A DNA stretch of 8,687 bases, taken from the NCBI GenBank assembly GCA_004563195.1, contig SFTJ01000078.1, positions 1 to 8,687 on the forward strand, in the 5' to 3' direction. The position numbers and the translations under genes are program-made. This document shows positions 5,726-8,687 of this stretch, piece by piece. This DNA is from a bacterium. GTDB lineage: Bacteria; Bacteroidota; Bacteroidia; Bacteroidales; Muribaculaceae. The notes under the pieces are model-generated. The model made no database searches. It was not told the origin of the DNA and worked only from the letters and a program-made list of their open reading frames with translations. Positions within the stretch are counted from its first letter, which is position 1, and every line of letters begins with the position of its first letter.

Positions 5726-7039
5726 TTATTTGGTTTGGAGTTCTACCACGTAGTCATAACCGTTTGGCACTTCAGGGAGTGTAAGCACCACACCTTCGGC
5801 GGTCTTGGTCACACCCACGCGCTTGCCGTCGGCAAATGTAGCGGCTTTCACCACCTTGCATTGCAGCGGCAAATACAGCTCGCGGCGGTCGTAATTCAAT
5901 ATGTGCACATACAACTTATCGTCGCGGCGTGTGGTGGCGCCCCACTCTTGCACGGGCACGTCGCCGGCTTTGGTGGCGCGAATGGTGCTGCCATATACTT
6001 GCATCCACTCGCCCATCTCTTTAAGGCGTTGCACAGCTGTGGCGGGCAATTCGCCATTGGGTTGCGGACCTATGTTCATCAATAGATTAGCGCCCTTACC
6101 TGCTGTATTCACCAGATAATGAATGAGTTGCTTGGTGGTCTTATAATTCTGGTCTTGCACTTTGTAGCCCCACATGCCGTTCATGGTTTCGCAGGTTTCG
6201 AGTGGCAAACGGCTTATTTCGGCTGCTTGATCCACAAATCCTGCCTTGTTTTCGCCGGGAAGGTCGCGCTCAAATATCTGAATGTCTTCGCCGGGATTGG
6301 GCGACATGTGGTGATTGTTGCCCACCAGGCATGCGGGCTGCAAGCGGTGGATAAGTGCATATTGTTCGTCGAGTTGCCAGTCGAACGGTGTCGGGTCGGA
6401 GTCGTGATCCCACCAGCCATCAAACCAGATGGCGCCTATCTTGCCATAGTTGGTGAGCAACTCGGTGAGTTGGGCGTTCATAAAGCGATAATATTTTGGC
6501 CAATCGGCTTTCTTGGGGTCTTTGCCGCATCGTGTGCCTGTGCGTCCCATAGGATAATCCTCGCGAGCCCAGTCGAGATGGCTGTAGTATAGGTGCAGGC
6601 GTATGCCTTGGCGATGACATTCCTCAGCGAGTTCGCCTATGATGTCGCGCTTGAATGGCGTGGCGTCTACTATATTGTAGTCCCACTGCTTGGTGGCCCA
6701 CATCGAGAATCCCTCGTGATGGCGTGTGGTGATGGTGATGTAGCCTGCTCCCGATGCCTTGATGGCTGCCACCCACTCGCGGGCATTGAAGCGCGACGGA
6801 TAGAAACCCGTTGCCGCCTTGCTGTATTCCTCAAAGGTTATGCCTGCGTTCTGCATATACCATTCGCCTTGCGCAAATGTGGAATACAAGCCCCAGTGCA
6901 GGAATATTCCGAAGCGCATATCGGCAAATTCTTTTCTCGATTCCAGATTCTCGGCAGTAGGCGTATAGGTGTTCTGCGCCTTGAGCGCCGACACTGCTAC
7001 GGCTGCCATAGCTGCCAATAATACGATTTTTTTAGTCAT
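5726..7039 (-). CDS. Secreted alpha-L-fucosidase, glycoside hydrolase family 29
   Basis: This 437-aa retaining exo-glycosidase releases terminal alpha-L-fucose from glycans such as mucin O-glycans, milk oligosaccharides or plant xyloglucan. A Sec signal peptide (1-21, LKA before Gln22; no lipobox Cys) points to the periplasm or outside. The GH29 (beta/alpha)8 domain spans about 30-345, with FLHWG (46-50), TRHHEGFSMW (105-114), WFDG (205-208, with Asp207 the probable nucleophile), ETCETMNGMWGY (281-292) and LLMNIGPQPNGEL (319-331). The last ~90 residues should form the usual C-terminal beta-sandwich. No CBM or F5/8 domain follows, so this is a minimal-length member. The acid/base residue, and hence subfamily A or B, cannot be assigned safely by eye. 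Start: Met at 7039 puts the signal peptide at the N-terminus, with a promoter core upstream. The gene is flanked by its own promoter core and terminator and has no adjoining SusCD pair. Confidence 0.95.
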   Translation of the reverse strand: MTKKIVLLAAMAAVAVSALKAQNTYTPTAENLESRKEFADMRFGIFLHWGLYSTFAQGEWYMQNAGITFEEYSKAATGFYPSRFNAREWVAAIKASGAGYITITTRHHEGFSMWATKQWDYNIVDATPFKRDIIGELAEECHRQGIRLHLYYSHLDWAREDYPMGRTGTRCGKDPKKADWPKYYRFMNAQLTELLTNYGKIGAIWFDGWWDHDSDPTPFDWQLDEQYALIHRLQPACLVGNNHHMSPNPGEDIQIFERDLPGENKAGFVDQAAEISRLPLETCETMNGMWGYKVQDQNYKTTKQLIHYLVNTAGKGANLLMNIGPQPNGELPATAVQRLKEMGEWMQVYGSTIRATKAGDVPVQEWGATTRRDDKLYVHILNYDRRELYLPLQCKVVKAATFADGKRVGVTKTAEGVVLTLPEVPNGYDYVVELQTK

Positions 7040-7104
7040 AATAATGGTGTAGGTTTTTAAGTATTGTATGGTTTAATTATTCTGGCTATTTATGTTAGCT
7101 GTCT

Positions 7105-7112
7105 CAAAGTTA
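7105..7112 (-). promoter_or_regulatory. Probable promoter core (-7 element) of the fucosidase gene
   Basis: TAACTTTG on the - strand (7112-7105) matches TAnnTTTG exactly. It implies a start of transcription near 7100 and a leader of about 60 nt. No good -33 TTTG was seen at the usual spacing. Confidence 0.5.
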
Positions 7113-7268
7113 GCAATTTTCTTTCATTGACGCCGATATTTGGTGGCAAAAACTGCTTTTTTGTGGATAATTGGCACAAAATCAACTTATCAACACCGGC
7201 TTTAAGCTCAGAGGGTGGGCAATCGTTCCGATATGTCGCCGGGGAGGCTGATGCCTCGACTGCCATTT

Positions 7269-8561
7269 TCACACGCGGCGCATATAGAGCCAGGTCTGCA
7301 CGGCGCTGCGCATGGCGAGATAGGTGATAAATGCCGTCCACAGTCGATTATTGCCTTCGGGATAGGGCGAAGCGAAGCATATCACGAAAAATGTGGCACT
7401 CGCTGTCACTACGGCAAGCAGCATTCCTCGGGTGCGGGTCTGTCCTATAAACACGCCATCCCACACAAAAGCTGCCATCGAGGCGAGCGGTATGGCCACG
7501 CACCACAGGCGATAGCTCACCGCGGTGCTCACCACCTCGGCATCGGAGGTGAGTAGCGAGAATATCACTTCGGGAAGTCCGCCGTAGGCTATGCAGTAAG
7601 CCAGCATCACTGCCGAACCCCACACAAATAGGCGCTTCACGGTGCGTCGCAGTTGCTCGCGGTCGTTGGCGCCTTCGTAGCGCCCCACAAGGGCTTCGCC
7701 GGCAAAGGCTATGCCGTCCATCGAGTAGGAGAAGAGTATGAAGAGTTGCATTATCAGCGAGTTGACTGCCAAGGTGAGGTTGCCGCTGCGGGCTCCCACC
7801 GAGATAAAGGCGAGCGTGACGAGCATCAGGCAAAAACTGCGCACAAATATGTCGGCATTCACGCTCATAAAGCCGCGCATATTGCCGCCTCGCAGGGCTT
7901 GAGCTATGCTTGCTTGGCGCAGCGAGCCGCCGTGCTTCTTATACAAGAGATGTATGCTATAGGCAAGCGCCACATATTCTGCCACCAGTGTACCTGTGGC
8001 TATGCCCATAAACCCCATTCGCAACACAAACACTGCCACCAGGCTGGCTATCACGTTCACCACATCTACGCAGATGCTTATGCGCATGGCGCTCTGCGAG
8101 TCTTGCATACCCAGAAACCATCCTTTTATTGCCATCATCGCCAATATGGCGGGTGCGCCCCACACCACCACGAAGAAGTAGCGTTGCGCCAAGTGCAGCA
8201 CTTCGCTTGAGGGCGATATCACCTTCAGTGCCAACCATTGCAGCGGATATTGCAGCATCACTATGGCAAGTGCTATGGCTGTGGCGAGCGAACAGGCTCG
8301 CAGCAGCACGCTTATGGCTTCGCTCGTGTCGCCGCGACCGTAGGCTTGGGCGGTGAGGCCCGATGTGCCCATGCGCAGAAAACCGAAGTTCCAATACACA
8401 AGGTTGAACATGGTGGCGCCCACCGACATGGCTCCTATATAGGCGGCATCGCCCAAATGCCCGGCTATCGACATATCGATAAGTCCGAGCAGCGGCACGG
8501 TGATGTTTGCCACCACGGCGGGCAGCGCTATTCGCAATATTTCGCGGTCGATTGGTTTCAT
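7269..8561 (-). CDS. MATE-family multidrug/Na+ antiporter, DinF-type
   Basis: A 430-aa polytopic inner-membrane protein, close to the family's usual length, with hydrophobic segments spaced as for the 12 helices of MATE exporters. Landmarks are the helix-1 region (LPAVVANITVPLLGLIDMSI, 13-32) followed by GHLGDAAYIGA (34-44), then GFLRMGTSGLTAQAYGRGD (60-78), SMDGIAFAGEALVGRYEGA (280-298) and WDGVFIGQTRTRGM (367-380). The last three are characteristic of the DinF branch. Such proteins export cationic or other organic compounds in exchange for Na+ or H+; the substrate cannot be predicted. The ATG at 8561 puts MKPIDREILRIALP at the N-terminus, the normal DinF beginning. It starts 29 bp after the preceding gene's stop and is probably co-transcribed with it. 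No strong terminator follows: only a 5-bp GAGGC/GCCTC stem at 7244-7257 without a U-tract. Codon use is less biased than in the receptor gene (AAA, ATA and CGA occur). Confidence 0.93.
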   Translation of the reverse strand: MKPIDREILRIALPAVVANITVPLLGLIDMSIAGHLGDAAYIGAMSVGATMFNLVYWNFGFLRMGTSGLTAQAYGRGDTSEAISVLLRACSLATAIALAIVMLQYPLQWLALKVISPSSEVLHLAQRYFFVVVWGAPAILAMMAIKGWFLGMQDSQSAMRISICVDVVNVIASLVAVFVLRMGFMGIATGTLVAEYVALAYSIHLLYKKHGGSLRQASIAQALRGGNMRGFMSVNADIFVRSFCLMLVTLAFISVGARSGNLTLAVNSLIMQLFILFSYSMDGIAFAGEALVGRYEGANDREQLRRTVKRLFVWGSAVMLAYCIAYGGLPEVIFSLLTSDAEVVSTAVSYRLWCVAIPLASMAAFVWDGVFIGQTRTRGMLLAVVTASATFFVICFASPYPEGNNRLWTAFITYLAMRSAVQTWLYMRRV

Positions 8562-8590
8562 TTTCGGAGATAGCGATGGTGCTTCGAAGT

Positions 8591-8686
8591 CTATTTCTTC
8601 ACTTTATCGGGATTTTTGGCTATGTATTCCGCCCACGATTTGGCTCCGCCGCTCTTTATGGGCTTATTGCTCTCGTAGTGATGGCA
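8591..8686 (-). CDS. C-terminal end of an unrecognised protein (cut by window edge)
   Basis: On the - strand an open frame enters from the right edge and ends with TAG at 8593-8591, leaving 31 residues. It starts CHHYESNKPIKSGG and ends NPDKVKK, a hydrophilic lysine-rich tail. The stop lies 29 bp upstream of the transporter ATG, the spacing expected for a gene in the same transcript, and no other frame here gives a sensible upstream gene. I do not recognise the family. The Cys-His-His cluster could belong to a metal site, but that is a guess. Confidence 0.6.
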   Translation of the reverse strand, partial: CHHYESNKPIKSGGAKSWAEYIAKNPDKVKK

Positions 8687-8687
8687 T

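Noticed and set aside
7244..7257. GAGGC/GCCTC stem as terminator of the MATE gene
   Set aside because: It has only 5 bp and no U-tract in either direction, so it is noted within the gene entry but not listed as a terminator.
7040..7268. Chromosomal replication origin at the DnaA-like boxes
   Set aside because: There are only two boxes, one imperfect, with no repeat array and no dnaA, gidA or parAB genes nearby. They are kept as a low-interest observation only.
7653..8210. Long + strand open frame (185 codons) opposite the MATE gene
   Set aside because: It is His- and Cys-rich low-complexity sequence typical of an antisense shadow, while the - strand encodes an unambiguous full-length MATE protein.

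Overview
The window looks like a chromosomal segment from a member of the Bacteroidales. The signs are a TonB-dependent receptor paired with a surface lipoprotein that carries BACON domains, an acidic stretch after the lipoprotein cysteine, start codons preceded by AT-rich leaders without a clear Shine-Dalgarno, and promoter cores matching the Bacteroidota -7 consensus (TAnnTTTG). The genus cannot be fixed by eye; gut families such as Muribaculaceae, Prevotellaceae or Bacteroidaceae would all fit.

Layout. At the left edge (1-300, + strand) is the 3' end of an IS66-family insertion sequence: the transposase C-terminus, a bidirectional terminator and a probable right inverted repeat ending at 300. 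Every other gene is on the - strand. Reading in that direction from the right edge, there is the last 31 codons of an unrecognised gene (8591-8686), a DinF-type MATE efflux transporter (7269-8561), a secreted GH29 alpha-L-fucosidase (5726-7039), a 508-bp intergenic region (5218-5725), a large Oar-like TonB-dependent outer-membrane receptor (1963-5217), and a 506-aa lipoprotein built as BACON-OB-BACON-OB-OB (419-1939). A hairpin at 347-386 probably ends that last transcript.

How the genes work together. The receptor and the lipoprotein are 23 bp apart and are very probably one operon encoding an outer-membrane uptake (or export) complex. There is no SusD homologue, so this is not a classical Sus pair; the OB/BACON lipoprotein occupies the place where a surface binding partner would be. 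The fucosidase has its own promoter core and terminator hairpin and is probably a separate unit, as is the transporter.

The least expected signal is in the 508-bp gap. A promoter core at 5511-5518 reads toward the receptor, but a strong intrinsic terminator on the same strand (5318-5358) lies between it and the receptor start. This predicts either a roughly 190-nt small RNA or a transcription-attenuated leader controlling the receptor operon. No known riboswitch class was recognised in it.
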